Counted from the first letter of the stretch, positions 1 to 7,871 are shown. The stretch: DNA of 48,856 bases from an uncultured Lachnospiraceae bacterium (GCA_900316165.1 ONBW01000021.1:1-48856); one strand, 5' to 3'. Numbers and translations are program-made. The notes: generated from the letters alone by a model not told the origin.

Positions 1-46
1 GGATGTAGAGCCGGACGGCCCTGATCCGATCATCATAAGAATACAT
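1..46 (-). CDS. IS3-type transposase OrfA, N-terminal start only (runs off window)
   Basis: The first 15 codons read MYSYDDRIRAVRLYI, which closely resembles the N-terminus of IS3-family OrfA helix-turn-helix proteins (the 'MYSYEDR..AV.LYI' type). A strong Shine-Dalgarno sequence (AAGGAGGT, complement of 53-60) lies 6-7 bases before the ATG. The rest of the gene is outside the window. The element's end probably lies near 95-105, where the sequence CACCCCCCATGGG is found. The family call rests on a short stretch recognised from memory. Confidence 0.6.
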   Translation of the reverse strand, partial: MYSYDDRIRAVRLYI

Positions 47-211
47 GTGCGAACCTCCTTCTGGTCATTGTCAAAGTCCAGGTTTTTGTCCGCACCCCCC
101 ATGGGTCAGTTTTAATTATAAATCAACATCCTTTAGCTTCAAACGCTTCTTATCGTCACGAGTTTTAAGCATGTATTAGTGTTCAGGTTCTAAATATTGG
201 TCAGTCACAAG
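47..211. other. Intergenic stretch: mobile-element end and repeat-like sequence
   Basis: This stretch holds the 5' flank of the IS3-type gene and then a motif beginning TGGGTCAGTTTTA (103-115). The same motif, with most of the following 14 bases, recurs as an inverted pair at 6879-6931. An 18-codon open frame on the minus strand (116-172, MLKTRDDKKRLKLKDVDL) has no ribosome binding site, and I do not call it a gene. Confidence 0.4.
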
Positions 212-1102
212 CTATTTATAATTTACGAAGCCAATATTCTGCACTCCGTAGCCGAAGTTTGTTCTCAGGCACTGATCTACGCTTCTAAGTACCACATCAA
301 AATTTTTCTTTGCCAGTGATGAGCAGCTGTCAAGCGACTGTGAAGCTCCCGGTTCCAGAGTAGTGTAAAAATCTATATTTTTGCATCCTTTTGAAAAAGC
401 TGATGCCGCACGTAAAGTTATGGACGCTTGGTATATGTCCTGCGAACCCACTCTCTCACGCACTGATACATCATTTACCTGCCCATTGCTAAGTACGTGG
501 AAAGTCACATTGAAGTAATCGGACGTGTTATCATATGTGCCTCCCACATCGAATCGAATGCTGTCACGTCCTTCATAATATCCATAAACCGTACATTTCG
601 CATCTGATACATTAAAATCTCCGAATTCCTTCACTCTGACTCCACCGGAATTATATCCGTTTATCTCAAGGTAATCAGCCAGTTCTGAGAAATGAGAAGT
701 GATCTGCTCCGGGAACTTTACTGTATACGAACACTTCAGTTTTTTCTTTCCAATAGAACATACTATAGTGCCCTGCCCATTTCTGAGAGGCGTGACAGTC
801 ACCTTTTTTTTATTGCTGCTTACCTTCATGCTGATGCATGGCTCGGCCCCCTCTGCTGTCCCAGCCTTGATTGTAGAAGACCAGTTTATCTGCGGCTTCT
901 TCGCAGATGTGGTAAGCTTTATTGTATACTTCTTACCGGCATCAGTCATCTTCAGGTTCTTCTTTGACAGCTTTGCCGTGTTCTTCGCATAAGCGTCGAT
1001 CGTATAAGCCCCTGAACAGGTTGGCGCCGCATTTGCATATGCCGGTATGATTAAAGCCGCTGACAGAGTCACTGCGGCCATTCTTTTTAAAAATTTATTC
1101 AT
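212..1102 (-). CDS. Small secreted Ig-like protein (paralogue of the gene at 10176-11012)
   Basis: Starts at the ATG at 1102, giving MNKFLKRMAAVTLSAALIIP. The longer frame begins with a TTG that overlaps the GAGGAG ribosome binding site, so I reject it. The protein has a signal peptide ending near AYANA, then a lysine-rich domain of about 110 residues (KLSKKNLKMTDAGKKYTIKL to KLKCSYTVKFP). That domain looks like a compact bacterial Ig-like (Big) fold. The C-terminal half of about 160 residues resembles no family I know. Its paralogue shares the layout, including the GTITCKVGKKKYKCKY-type strand and a C-terminal FGYGV motif. It lies downstream of the large Ig-like gene, separated by a terminator, so it is probably expressed by read-through. 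Function unknown; likely extracellular. Confidence 0.8.
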   Translation of the reverse strand: MNKFLKRMAAVTLSAALIIPAYANAAPTCSGAYTIDAYAKNTAKLSKKNLKMTDAGKKYTIKLTTSAKKPQINWSSTIKAGTAEGAEPCISMKVSSNKKKVTVTPLRNGQGTIVCSIGKKKLKCSYTVKFPEQITSHFSELADYLEINGYNSGGVRVKEFGDFNVSDAKCTVYGYYEGRDSIRFDVGGTYDNTSDYFNVTFHVLSNGQVNDVSVRERVGSQDIYQASITLRAASAFSKGCKNIDFYTTLEPGASQSLDSCSSLAKKNFDVVLRSVDQCLRTNFGYGVQNIGFVNYK

Positions 1103-1122
1103 CGTTCGTTTTCTCCTCAAAT

Positions 1123-1159
1123 AAAAAAGCCCGAGGCCACTGGGAGGAGTGGTCCGGGC
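1123..1159 (-). terminator. Terminator/attenuator between large and small Ig-like genes (copy 1)
   Basis: On the minus strand the sequence GCCCGGACCACT, loop CCTCCC, AGTGGCCTCGGGC is followed by TTTTTT. This is a GC-rich stem of about 12 pairs with a U tract. It ends directly before the GAGGAG ribosome binding site of the small secreted gene. The same hairpin, with an identical loop, occupies the same place in the second module (11052-11088). Confidence 0.8.
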
Positions 1160-1247
1160 CTAAATGTCTATAGGTCTTAGCAGAGCTTATTACAGGGTGC
1201 TCTGCAAACCATTTTGTCAAATCATTGAGTTTTGTGAAGGATTGAGA

Positions 1248-3665
1248 TTACTTCTTGTCAGTTTTAAGAGTCTTCCAAGATGAGTAAGCGCCTACATGCT
1301 TAACGCCATTAGCGTCATAGTAGTAAGCCTTTACACGTACCTTAACGGTAGCGCCCTTCTTTACTGAAAGTGTAGTCTTGGTTGAACCTACAGACTTTCC
1401 TGCAGTCTTTCCGCTAACCTTCTTCTGTACATAGTACTTCACATTAGGAGTTGTAGTATCCTTGGTGTACTTAACAGTAACCTTGGCACCCTTCTTGTTA
1501 GATACCTTTACTCCGGTAACCTTTGCAGGATTCTTGTAATTAGCCTTTACTGTTACGATTACAGCCTCCTGATCAGCGGCAACTGTATCATTTCCAGCAT
1601 CAGATACTGTGATTACGGCTGTTCCTGGAGCAACTGCTGTCACCTTACCGGTAGAGTCTACAGTAGCTACATCCTCATCAGATGAAGCATATCCAAGTGA
1701 AGCACCAGAAGCTACGATAGAACCAGTCTCGCCTTCCTTCAGGCTGAGAGTCTTGGTAGAAACCTTAAGAGCTGACTCCTTGAGGTTAGTATAGTTGATT
1801 GTGATATCCTTTGCTACGAAAGCATCAGCAACACCAGTTACAGGAGCACCAGTAATACGAACCTTCAGAGAGCCATATCCATTACCATTGAAAGTAACCT
1901 TACCAGTAGTCTTATCAACAGTCACATATGGGTTAGTCTGCTCAACCCACTTGCCATCTACCAGATTTCCTGGAGTATAAGTGTATGTTGTGGCTGGAGT
2001 AGATGTAGCCTTGATGGTATCTGTCTTCTTGCCATTAGTAAGAGTAATATCAGCAGCATCGATCTTAGCCTTGATGTACTTGTCTGTTACTGTAACAGCA
2101 AGCTTGATCGTAGCATTACCATAGTGAGTGGTATCTGACTTAGCTGCAAAAGTTACAACTGAAGAACCAGTTTTCTTAGCTACAAGCTTATTTCCAGAAA
2201 CCTCTACGACTGATGGATCACTTGAGGTGATGTTTGCAGCAGCCATAGCTGAATCATTAGCAAGAGCCGTGAATTCAGGATCTGTAAAGTCCTTTGTTGA
2301 AAGTGTAAGTTTGGCGTTAGTTGTGCCATCGCCCACAGTTCCATCCTCATTGTACTGAGCTGTAGCTTTAACATCCTGATTGTCAACCTTAACCTCAGCT
2401 GTTGTGAAAGTCTTAGCATTCCTTATTGAAATAACACGGACCCAGGCAGCCTTAAGATTAGCACCAATAAGGTTGTTTGTCACAAGTACATCATAGTACT
2501 GCTCTACCGCATTAAGAGCGTTGGCTGTAGCGGTAACTGTATCTCCAGAGAATGTAAGGTCTGTAGATGCATTATGGTTAGTAGTCAGAGTATTTACATT
2601 TTCAACAGCACCATCAGTATGCCCTGAAATACCCTTGCTGTTATAAATAGGCTTACCGTCCTTATCTACCTGATAAGCGGTATAAGTCAGCTTCTCAGTT
2701 GCAGACTGTGCATTATCAAGAGTTGCTCCTATAGCCTTTGAGAAATCTGAGCCTGTAAGAGTTATAGTCTTAGTAATCACATCCGAGTTAGGATTAGAGT
2801 TAGCTGTAATTTCTGTATTACCAATCTTCATAGTAGACTTCTCGGCAGTAACATCGATTACAAGCTCATATGACTGACCTTTGCCATTTGAATCTTTCAT
2901 GTAAACTGTAAGAGTTGAAGTACCTACGCTTACAAATCTAAGAGTAAGATCCTTATATTGAGTATGTGAACTTGCTACTGTAGCATCTGTCGGTTTCGTT
3001 GATACCTCTACAGATGTTCCACTAAGGCTGTATCCAGTAATCTGAGTCCAACTACGTTTTGCCTCATTGGTGTCAGCGAATGTCAGTTTTGCCTCTTTTG
3101 TACTATCCGTCTGCTCCGACTTCTTCATTACTTTTACAGCAAACTTACCATTACCTACGACATTCTGGGTTGTGCTTCCATTGTTCGTGTCTGTAAGTGT
3201 AAGGGTATATTTCGGATCTACTGTTTTATTTACAATATGTACAGTCCATGTCTTATCAACATTTCCTGATGTATTGTAAAGTGTGAAGTGGACATCTCCT
3301 GCCAGATCAGATCCATTAGCCGTTACCCTAACAGTCACACCGTTCTTTAATACACCATCTTTGTTATTAATGGCGCTCTGTGAAACAGTCGCATTAGCTG
3401 TACCATAGTCATACTCCTGAACTGTTACAAGAGTATCGTTGTCCCATGCAAGTTTTACAGGTGAGCTGTTTGCCTCTTTGTCATACTGAATATGATATTC
3501 AATGTAATCAGATCCATTTGCTGTGAGAGTAGTCTCGCCCTCATCTTTAGTTATTTCAGTAGCAGCTTCAGCCTGTACTGCATTTCCAAGATTTGCAACC
3601 GGTGCAAATGTGAATGCTGTTGCTGCAGCGAGCACCAGAGCTAAACCTTTTTTCATGTTTAACAT
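1248..3665 (-). CDS. Large secreted Ig-like (Big_2) / fibronectin-III-like surface protein, 805 aa
   Basis: Signal peptide (MLNMKKGLALVLAAATAFTF...) with likely cleavage near residue 33-35. Several Ig-like modules follow. The clearest Big_2 domain, near residues 630-710, carries LSLKEGETGSIVASG, ASSDEDVATVDSTGKV and APGTAVITVSDA. The last 95 residues resemble a fibronectin type III domain (PAKVTGVKVSNKKGAKVTVK ... VRVKAYYYD). There is no LPXTG, SLH or transmembrane anchor; it ends in KTDKK. AGGAGG lies 12 bases before the ATG. The gene follows a long structured leader and is followed by a terminator and the small secreted gene. A paralogue (11172-13436) has the same N-terminus and order. Likely an extracellular matrix, adhesion or surface-layer-like protein. 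The ligand cannot be told from sequence. Confidence 0.85.
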   Translation of the reverse strand: MLNMKKGLALVLAAATAFTFAPVANLGNAVQAEAATEITKDEGETTLTANGSDYIEYHIQYDKEANSSPVKLAWDNDTLVTVQEYDYGTANATVSQSAINNKDGVLKNGVTVRVTANGSDLAGDVHFTLYNTSGNVDKTWTVHIVNKTVDPKYTLTLTDTNNGSTTQNVVGNGKFAVKVMKKSEQTDSTKEAKLTFADTNEAKRSWTQITGYSLSGTSVEVSTKPTDATVASSHTQYKDLTLRFVSVGTSTLTVYMKDSNGKGQSYELVIDVTAEKSTMKIGNTEITANSNPNSDVITKTITLTGSDFSKAIGATLDNAQSATEKLTYTAYQVDKDGKPIYNSKGISGHTDGAVENVNTLTTNHNASTDLTFSGDTVTATANALNAVEQYYDVLVTNNLIGANLKAAWVRVISIRNAKTFTTAEVKVDNQDVKATAQYNEDGTVGDGTTNAKLTLSTKDFTDPEFTALANDSAMAAANITSSDPSVVEVSGNKLVAKKTGSSVVTFAAKSDTTHYGNATIKLAVTVTDKYIKAKIDAADITLTNGKKTDTIKATSTPATTYTYTPGNLVDGKWVEQTNPYVTVDKTTGKVTFNGNGYGSLKVRITGAPVTGVADAFVAKDITINYTNLKESALKVSTKTLSLKEGETGSIVASGASLGYASSDEDVATVDSTGKVTAVAPGTAVITVSDAGNDTVAADQEAVIVTVKANYKNPAKVTGVKVSNKKGAKVTVKYTKDTTTPNVKYYVQKKVSGKTAGKSVGSTKTTLSVKKGATVKVRVKAYYYDANGVKHVGAYSSWKTLKTDKK

Positions 3666-3929
3666 TTTAGTATGATTCCTCCTTTATTGTGGAAATCCTT
3701 CCTCAGGTTTCATGCACTCTTTCCCCAGACCTATTTGAAGCTTTTCACTCTTGTACTCACTACCACCGGTTTCCCGCTTCGAATCTTGTACAAGGCGTAT
3801 TTGCAATATCAGCCTGGCCAAAAGTCGATTCGTTGTCTCAAATCAATCACATCATTATGAAAGAATTGTGATAACTCTTCGATGGCACTCCTGCATCCGG
3901 ATTCCAGTATGGAATAGAATGTTTGTCAA

Positions 3930-4150
3930 TATGCTACGTGAATTCCTGACCTCCCAAATCTCACGCCCGGTACAAGGCGAACCAGTCATCTCTGCCAGCA
4001 TGCGTCACCGACTCGATACAGGACTTTCTGCCATGACTGCTAATGAAACCAGCAGCCTCGCAGATCACCTCATCACCATAGACTGATCAGGTACCAGACA
4101 TTTTTATGAACTCACGTCCCTCCGGGGTTCGCTGTATCCCCTTCGGACAA
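3930..4150 (-). ncRNA. Conserved structured leader RNA, copy 1 (candidate cis-regulatory element)
   Basis: Lies in the long 5' leader of the large Ig-like gene. Short blocks match the leader of the paralogue at 13540-13729 in the same order, while the sequence between them differs. The blocks are GGGGATACAGCGAACC (ends at 4126), CCGGAGG (4119-4125), ACGTG (from 4117), GACGCATGC (3998-4006), TTCGCCTTG (ends near 3974), GGGAGGTCA (3947-3955) and CGTAGCA (near 3938). Two helices can form. GCGAACC (4126-4132) pairs with GGTTCGC (3977-3983). ACGTGAGTTC (4108-4117) pairs with GAATTCACGT (3936-3945). Their order makes a pseudoknot. I cannot match it to a riboswitch class I know. The ligand, if any, is unknown. 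Confidence 0.55.
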
Positions 4151-4188
4151 TTATGATTTTACTTTAAAAAATGATATAAACAACGGCC

Positions 4189-4217
4189 ATTATATTGGAG
4201 TTTGTCCGTTTGGTAAC
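4189..4217 (-). promoter_or_regulatory. Putative promoter of the large Ig-like gene (copy 1)
   Basis: A consensus -10 TATAAT (complement of 4189-4194) lies 16 bases from a weak -35 TTACCA (complement of 4211-4216). Transcription would start near 4182 and give a leader of about 515 bases that contains the conserved RNA element. Confidence 0.4.
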
Positions 4218-4315
4218 GAAAGCCGCATATTTGACCGTTTCGAAATTTTCAGAAATTTTAACATTGTTTAAGGAATTTTCAAGGAATATAATTAAATATT
4301 TTTAATTAAATTTTA

Positions 4316-4356
4316 TATAAAAAAACTTACAGCCTCTGAACCGGTCGGCTGTAAGT
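4316..4356 (-). terminator. Rho-independent terminator for the minus-strand remnants
   Basis: A perfect 10-pair stem (ACTTACAGCC / GGCTGTAAGT, 4325-4334 and 4347-4356) with a 12-base loop. On the minus strand it is followed by a run of seven U residues. The plus strand has no T tract after it, so it acts on minus-strand transcripts. Confidence 0.75.
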
Positions 4357-4465
4357 TGTATAAAATAGTAATTTTGCTATATACATAACGCGTTACAGAT
4401 TCATTTAATCCGCCAGAGCATAGGCATCTCCGTCTCCAACCTTTCCAACTATAAAAACGACCATA

Positions 4466-4651
4466 TTAAGCCATCTGCGGTGTAAAATATTTTCCTGCCG
4501 TCTCCCCCGATAGACCAAGTTTGCGCATGATATGTGCTTTGATCTGGTTATCCGTCATAACCGGATTTACATCATGACATGTCTGTATGGCTGAATTTAT
4601 CGTAGAAGTCTTTGACTTTTCTTTAGCATGCTTTTCTACTTCGTCACTCAC
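4466..4651 (-). pseudogene. C-terminal fragment of a PD-(D/E)XK nuclease-family transposase, type B
   Basis: The 61-residue frame (MSDEVEKHAKEKSK ... GLSGETAGKYFTPQMA) matches the last 60 or so residues of the full-length type B protein at 6945-7829 (GGEVEEYAEEYSKK ... GLSEETAGKYFTPQPA). The catalytic domain is missing. It lies just downstream of a type A fragment, in the same B-after-A order seen at 5.65-6.76 kb. It is a decay product rather than an independent gene, though the short tail could still be translated. Confidence 0.7.
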
Positions 4652-4679
4652 TCTATCACGTCCTTACTTTTGTCTATAG

Positions 4680-5053
4680 TTATGCCATCACCGTCTGTCC
4701 GCTTCTCAACGCATGAATATCTTCAAGGCTCAAATAGGTATAGTCATGAATCTTTGCATCTGACTCGTTATTCATAATCATCTTGAGGGCAGTCTTCATA
4801 CTATTGTTTTTTTCACCCTCTGCACGTGCCTCATCCCTCATATCTTCCAACATCTTACACATCTGACTCACTCCTTCCGAATTTTCTTTGAGATACCTGG
4901 TTCTTTCTGCCATCTCTCCGTAATGCATTTATCGGGGTCTGCACAACGGAAGTCATGCATCAGATATCCCAGAGCATCATCACCGTCATACTCACCATTC
5001 ACATATAGGATAGCGCTTCTGTCATTAAACGGCTTCCCTGTTGTAACATTCAT
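4680..5053 (-). pseudogene. 5'-truncated, frameshifted remnant of a PD-(D/E)XK nuclease-family transposase, type A
   Basis: Two overlapping frames together match the C-terminal 125 or so residues of the intact type A protein at 5780-6763. The upstream frame begins MNVTTGKPFNDRSAILYVNG and runs to DFRCADPDK. The match then moves to another frame at about 4925 with MHYGEMAERTRYLKENSEGV and continues to ALRSGQTVMA. Similarity stops abruptly upstream of IERMNV (about 5062), so the catalytic part is gone. The intact copy has an extra AEGRAEGRAEGVSEG stretch that this remnant lacks. Confidence 0.8.
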
Positions 5054-5329
5054 CCTCTCTATATTTGAGATTCGTAAGCACTGTAGTTTGTCACATAAAT
5101 GCGCCCAACTAACACGCTAAATCATTGTTAAATCCAATTATTTATATCTATTTATAGCTCTTATTTATTGTTAAAACTCGAATTATGGCTGAGTTTATCG
5201 CTTGGAACGGAGCTCTCATTCTTTCTTCCAAAACAATGATAACAGGCTAAGCGGCGAGTCGATGCTCTCACGAAGCAGTGCCTGCTCACATTTTTTCTAC
5301 AAAAACAGTAATAACAGGAGGACTTATAT

Positions 5330-5560
5330 ATGATGTTCATGAAAAAGAAATTAATTATATTGATGTTGGTCACATGGTCTGATTGTATGGAACTAATGTC
5401 TGCTGTTGCTGAACTTCTAAATGAAATTATCAGCCCTGACCCACCTAGCTTATGTAGTGTACTATCACTTACATGTGATTTTCTACGGCTTCTCAAATGC
5501 ATTATAAGCGTAGTACCAGTGTTGGTGAAATCATTTCAAAAAAATGCAAGTGATAAATAA
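5330..5560 (+). CDS. Possible small hydrophobic protein, 76 aa, unknown
   Basis: An AGGAGG ribosome binding site (5317-5322) sits 7 bases before ATGATGTTCATG. The protein starts MMFMKKKLIILMLVTW, which looks like a short signal or membrane segment. A second hydrophobic stretch (LLKCIISVVPVLV) lies near the C-terminus, and there are four cysteines. I recognise no family. It stands alone on the plus strand between nuclease-transposase remnants. The good ribosome binding site is the only positive evidence; it may be a chance frame. Confidence 0.3.
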   Translation: MMFMKKKLIILMLVTWSDCMELMSAVAELLNEIISPDPPSLCSVLSLTCDFLRLLKCIISVVPVLVKSFQKNASDK

Positions 5561-5596
5561 CCAGTCATCTGGCGCCAGGAACCGCTACGATAATTG

Positions 5597-5630
5597 TGTG
5601 AAAAGTTGAAAGCTTTCTCAATTTTTCACA
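5597..5630. other. Long A/T hairpin, possible weak bidirectional terminator
   Basis: TGTGAAAAGTTGA (5597-5609) can pair with TCAATTTTTCACA (5618-5630), 13 pairs including one G-U, with an 8-base loop. It lies between the small plus-strand frame and the type B remnant. Neither side has a clear U tract. Confidence 0.35.
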
Positions 5631-5649
5631 TTATTTCACTTAGACCTGT

Positions 5650-5720
5650 TGCGGTCCAAAGCACTTCCCAGCCATCTCCTATGTAAGGTTAAAAACTACG
5701 CATACTATGTGCTTCGGCTC
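5650..5720 (-). pseudogene. Very decayed C-terminal fragment of type B nuclease-family transposase
   Basis: Nucleotide similarity only: the segment around ACTTCCCAGCCATCTCC and CTACGCATACTATGTGCTT parallels 6955-7020 of the intact type B gene (ACTTTCCAGCCGTCTCC, CTACGCATGATATACTCTTT). The frame is broken. As at 4.47 kb, it lies immediately downstream of a type A gene. Confidence 0.5.
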
Positions 5721-5779
5721 TGGAAAACCTTCATTTTAGTATGCAGATTATGACATATTTTGCAGAATTTTATCTATAA

Positions 5780-6763
5780 TTATGCCGTCACCGTCTGCCC
5801 GCTCCTCAGTGCCTGAATATCTTCCGGGCTCAGATCGGTATAGTCCTGGATTTTGACATCTGACTCATTATTTGCAATCATCCTGATAGCAATCTTTATG
5901 CTGTTATTCTTTTCGCCCTCACTCACACCCTCGGCACGGCCCTCAGCACGACCTTCTGCCCTGGCTTCGTCTCTCATGTCTTCCATAATCTTGCACATCT
6001 GACTCACTCCTTCCGAACTTTCCTTTAGATATCTGACTCTGTCGGCCATCTCACCATAATGCATCTTATCCGGGTCCGAGCATCGAAAATCATGCATCAG
6101 ATACCCAAGATCATCATCGCCATCATACTCACCGTTCACATATAGAATCATGCTTCTGTCATTGAATGGCAGCCCCCTTGTCACATTCATCCGCTCTATA
6201 TGATATATCGACTTACCCTCAGCATAGAAGTCCTTCTCCGTGATAAAAATAACACAGGTATCAGGAAGTTCTGAGAAATCCTGCCCCTTCTTGAGATTCT
6301 CGACATCAAGCACACTCGAATGATATCTCGCCCGCTCAGGCTCAGCACCCTTGTCTTCTCTCTGCACCTCCAGATCAATCTTCCGTCCCGAGTCCTCAGT
6401 ACCAAGCCCATCAAATATTACCGACCTTGCACCCGTCACCTGCTTCAGATCCGCCTGCGTCTCAAACCTGATGAACCTGAAGTCTGGCTTATCAAGAATG
6501 ATTCTCACCATAAACTCAGCCAATGGCATATCATCCTTAAGCATCCCTCGCATGAAATCATCATCCATAGGTCGAAGCAGCTTCAGCCTTTCCAGATCCT
6601 TCTCATGCTCGCATTCCTTCCTCTCCGCTTCACTCTCCCTTACTGATAAAGCTTCTGTCTCTCTTCCCCGCAAGTCATACCTCCGTCTCGTTGCTGCTCC
6701 ACCTGACATCTCCCACCTGTCAGGCGAAACATTGTTAATCAGTTCCTGAGCCGATAATACCAT
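5780..6763 (-). CDS. PD-(D/E)XK nuclease family transposase (Rpn-like), type A, 327 aa
   Basis: Core family features start near residue 65 (RPMDDDFMRGMLKDDMPLAEF). The putative catalytic residues follow: an aspartate in VIFDGLGTED and the motif IDLEVQ (E-x-Q, the usual form of the (D/E)xK element in this group). The central part reads DTCVIFITEKDFYAEG, and the C-terminal helical tail contains an AEGRAEGRAEG linker. Such proteins are annotated as PD-(D/E)XK nuclease family transposases (PF12784, Rpn-like). The related Rpn proteins are DNA endonucleases that stimulate recombination. The first 60 residues are low in similarity and no good ribosome binding site precedes the ATG, so the start is uncertain. 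A remnant of the same type lies at 4680-5053. Confidence 0.8.
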   Translation of the reverse strand: MVLSAQELINNVSPDRWEMSGGAATRRRYDLRGRETEALSVRESEAERKECEHEKDLERLKLLRPMDDDFMRGMLKDDMPLAEFMVRIILDKPDFRFIRFETQADLKQVTGARSVIFDGLGTEDSGRKIDLEVQREDKGAEPERARYHSSVLDVENLKKGQDFSELPDTCVIFITEKDFYAEGKSIYHIERMNVTRGLPFNDRSMILYVNGEYDGDDDLGYLMHDFRCSDPDKMHYGEMADRVRYLKESSEGVSQMCKIMEDMRDEARAEGRAEGRAEGVSEGEKNNSIKIAIRMIANNESDVKIQDYTDLSPEDIQALRSGQTVTA

Positions 6764-6878
6764 GCCGCCTAAAGGGAAATCAATTACTCACTCCTAAATA
6801 CCCGGCTCTCATTATCCCCGAAAATAAGAACTAATTCACTCCAATCAGCAAGAAATAAGTACATTCCCAAAGCATTAA

Positions 6879-6931
6879 TGGGTCAGCTTTACCTGTAAAT
6901 CTGCTGATTTACAGATAAAACTGACCCACCA
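6879..6931. repeat. Inverted pair of an element-end-like repeat (long hairpin)
   Basis: TGGGTCAGCTTTA followed by CTGTAAATC, a 4-base gap, then GATTTACAG and TAAAACTGACCCA. The arms pair over about 21 bases. The complement of the right arm matches 103-129 near the left window edge at about 23 of 27 positions. This looks like two abutting ends of one mobile element, or a small palindromic element. It directly follows the type B nuclease gene and could also weakly terminate it, but no U tract is present. Confidence 0.5.
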
Positions 6932-6944
6932 CTCTGTTCATATG

Positions 6945-7829
6945 TCATGCCGGCTGCGGAGTAAAATACTTTCCAGCCGTCTCCTCCGACAAGCCAAAGC
7001 TACGCATGATATACTCTTTGATCTGGCTGTCAGTCATTTCAGGATTCAGGTCACGGCATGTCTTTATAGCAGAATTAATAGCCGCATTCTCTGACCTTTT
7101 CTTTGAATACTCTTCTGCATATTCCTCTACTTCTCCACCCATTCTATCACGTCCTTTCTCAGCCTTCTTGAAATGTGAAACACCATCCCTGAGTTCAGGG
7201 AAATACATCTTGTCAGGATCCTGTTCTCTGAAATCATGCATCAGCTTGCCAATATCAGTAGATTCATCAGAATATGCAGCATTGGCATATATGATGTGAT
7301 TACCATCATCGAACCACTCATCATATTCCTCAAACCTACGACTGATATGGTAAAGCGGAAGCCCATGTCCGAAGACATCATTCTCTGTTATAAAGATCAC
7401 ATATGAGTCCCTGATGTCCTTAAACTTCTCTCTGTGCTTCAGCATTCTCTGATCCAGAGCTGCACTTAGGAATCTGGCTCTCTCTTTTCCAGCCCCGGCA
7501 TTGGCACGCTGTACTTCAAAATTGTAATGGTTACCATCACTATCTTCTGCAAAAATATCTAATCTTGCATCATATCCGTCTGCCAGAGGGCTCTTCTCCA
7601 GTTTCTGTACAGTAACCGACTTTACGATGATATCCTCCCGCCCAAGGATAATGTTTATCATTCGCTGTGTCGCAGGAATATTGCCATCGAAAACCATCGT
7701 CATCAGCAGATCGTCCAGAAGCCTCATCCTGTCGATCATCCCATTGATTTTCTCTTTATCCTGCTCATTGCCTATGCTGTCAACCGCCACTGCATCACCA
7801 CCTTTCACTGCTGTAGTCGCTTCAACCAT
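6945..7829 (-). CDS. PD-(D/E)XK nuclease family transposase (Rpn-like), type B, 294 aa
   Basis: I start it at the ATG at 7829 (MVEATTAVKGG). A near-consensus promoter sits just upstream (TTGAAA, 17-base spacer, TATAAT), which leaves a leader of only about 7 bases. The longer 321-codon frame would begin upstream of that promoter. Motifs: RLLDDLLMTMVFDGNIPATQ, the catalytic-type segment YDARLDIFAEDSDG followed by YNFEVQ (E-x-Q), then SYVIFITENDVFG and a charged helical tail ending FGLSEETAGKYFTPQPA. Family: Rpn-like PD-(D/E)XK nuclease family transposase, distinct from type A. Two C-terminal fragments of this type lie nearby. It is divergent from the KAP NTPase gene. Confidence 0.8.
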   Translation of the reverse strand: MVEATTAVKGGDAVAVDSIGNEQDKEKINGMIDRMRLLDDLLMTMVFDGNIPATQRMINIILGREDIIVKSVTVQKLEKSPLADGYDARLDIFAEDSDGNHYNFEVQRANAGAGKERARFLSAALDQRMLKHREKFKDIRDSYVIFITENDVFGHGLPLYHISRRFEEYDEWFDDGNHIIYANAAYSDESTDIGKLMHDFREQDPDKMYFPELRDGVSHFKKAEKGRDRMGGEVEEYAEEYSKKRSENAAINSAIKTCRDLNPEMTDSQIKEYIMRSFGLSEETAGKYFTPQPA

Positions 7830-7842
7830 CTGTTTTAACTGT

Positions 7843-7871
7843 ATTATATAATGGCTTCTAAGGATTTTCAA
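7843..7871 (-). promoter_or_regulatory. Promoter of the type B nuclease gene
   Basis: TTGAAA (complement of 7866-7871), a 17-base spacer and TATAAT (complement of 7843-7848). The transcript would begin about 7 bases before the ATG at 7829, so initiation would be nearly leaderless. Confidence 0.6.

Noticed and set aside
116-172. 18-codon minus-strand ORF MLKTRDDKKRLKLKDVDL
   Set aside because: No ribosome binding site and a stop just upstream; too short to support.
3751-4086. 111-codon plus-strand frame in the leader of the first large Ig-like gene
   Set aside because: It runs antisense through the conserved leader RNA blocks, lacks a ribosome binding site and has no counterpart in the second leader.
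3930-4150. Known riboswitch (c-di-GMP-I/II, c-di-AMP ydaO, SAM, cobalamin, T-box) in the Ig-like leader
   Set aside because: I compared the conserved blocks with the consensus motifs I remember. Only short chance likenesses appeared, such as CGGAGGAAC with ydaO. A covariance search would be decisive.
5161-5502. 113-codon minus-strand frame with two Cys-x-x-Cys-Phe-like repeats
   Set aside because: The repeats come from two similar nucleotide segments (near 5224 and 5297) and the frame has no start signal or family likeness.
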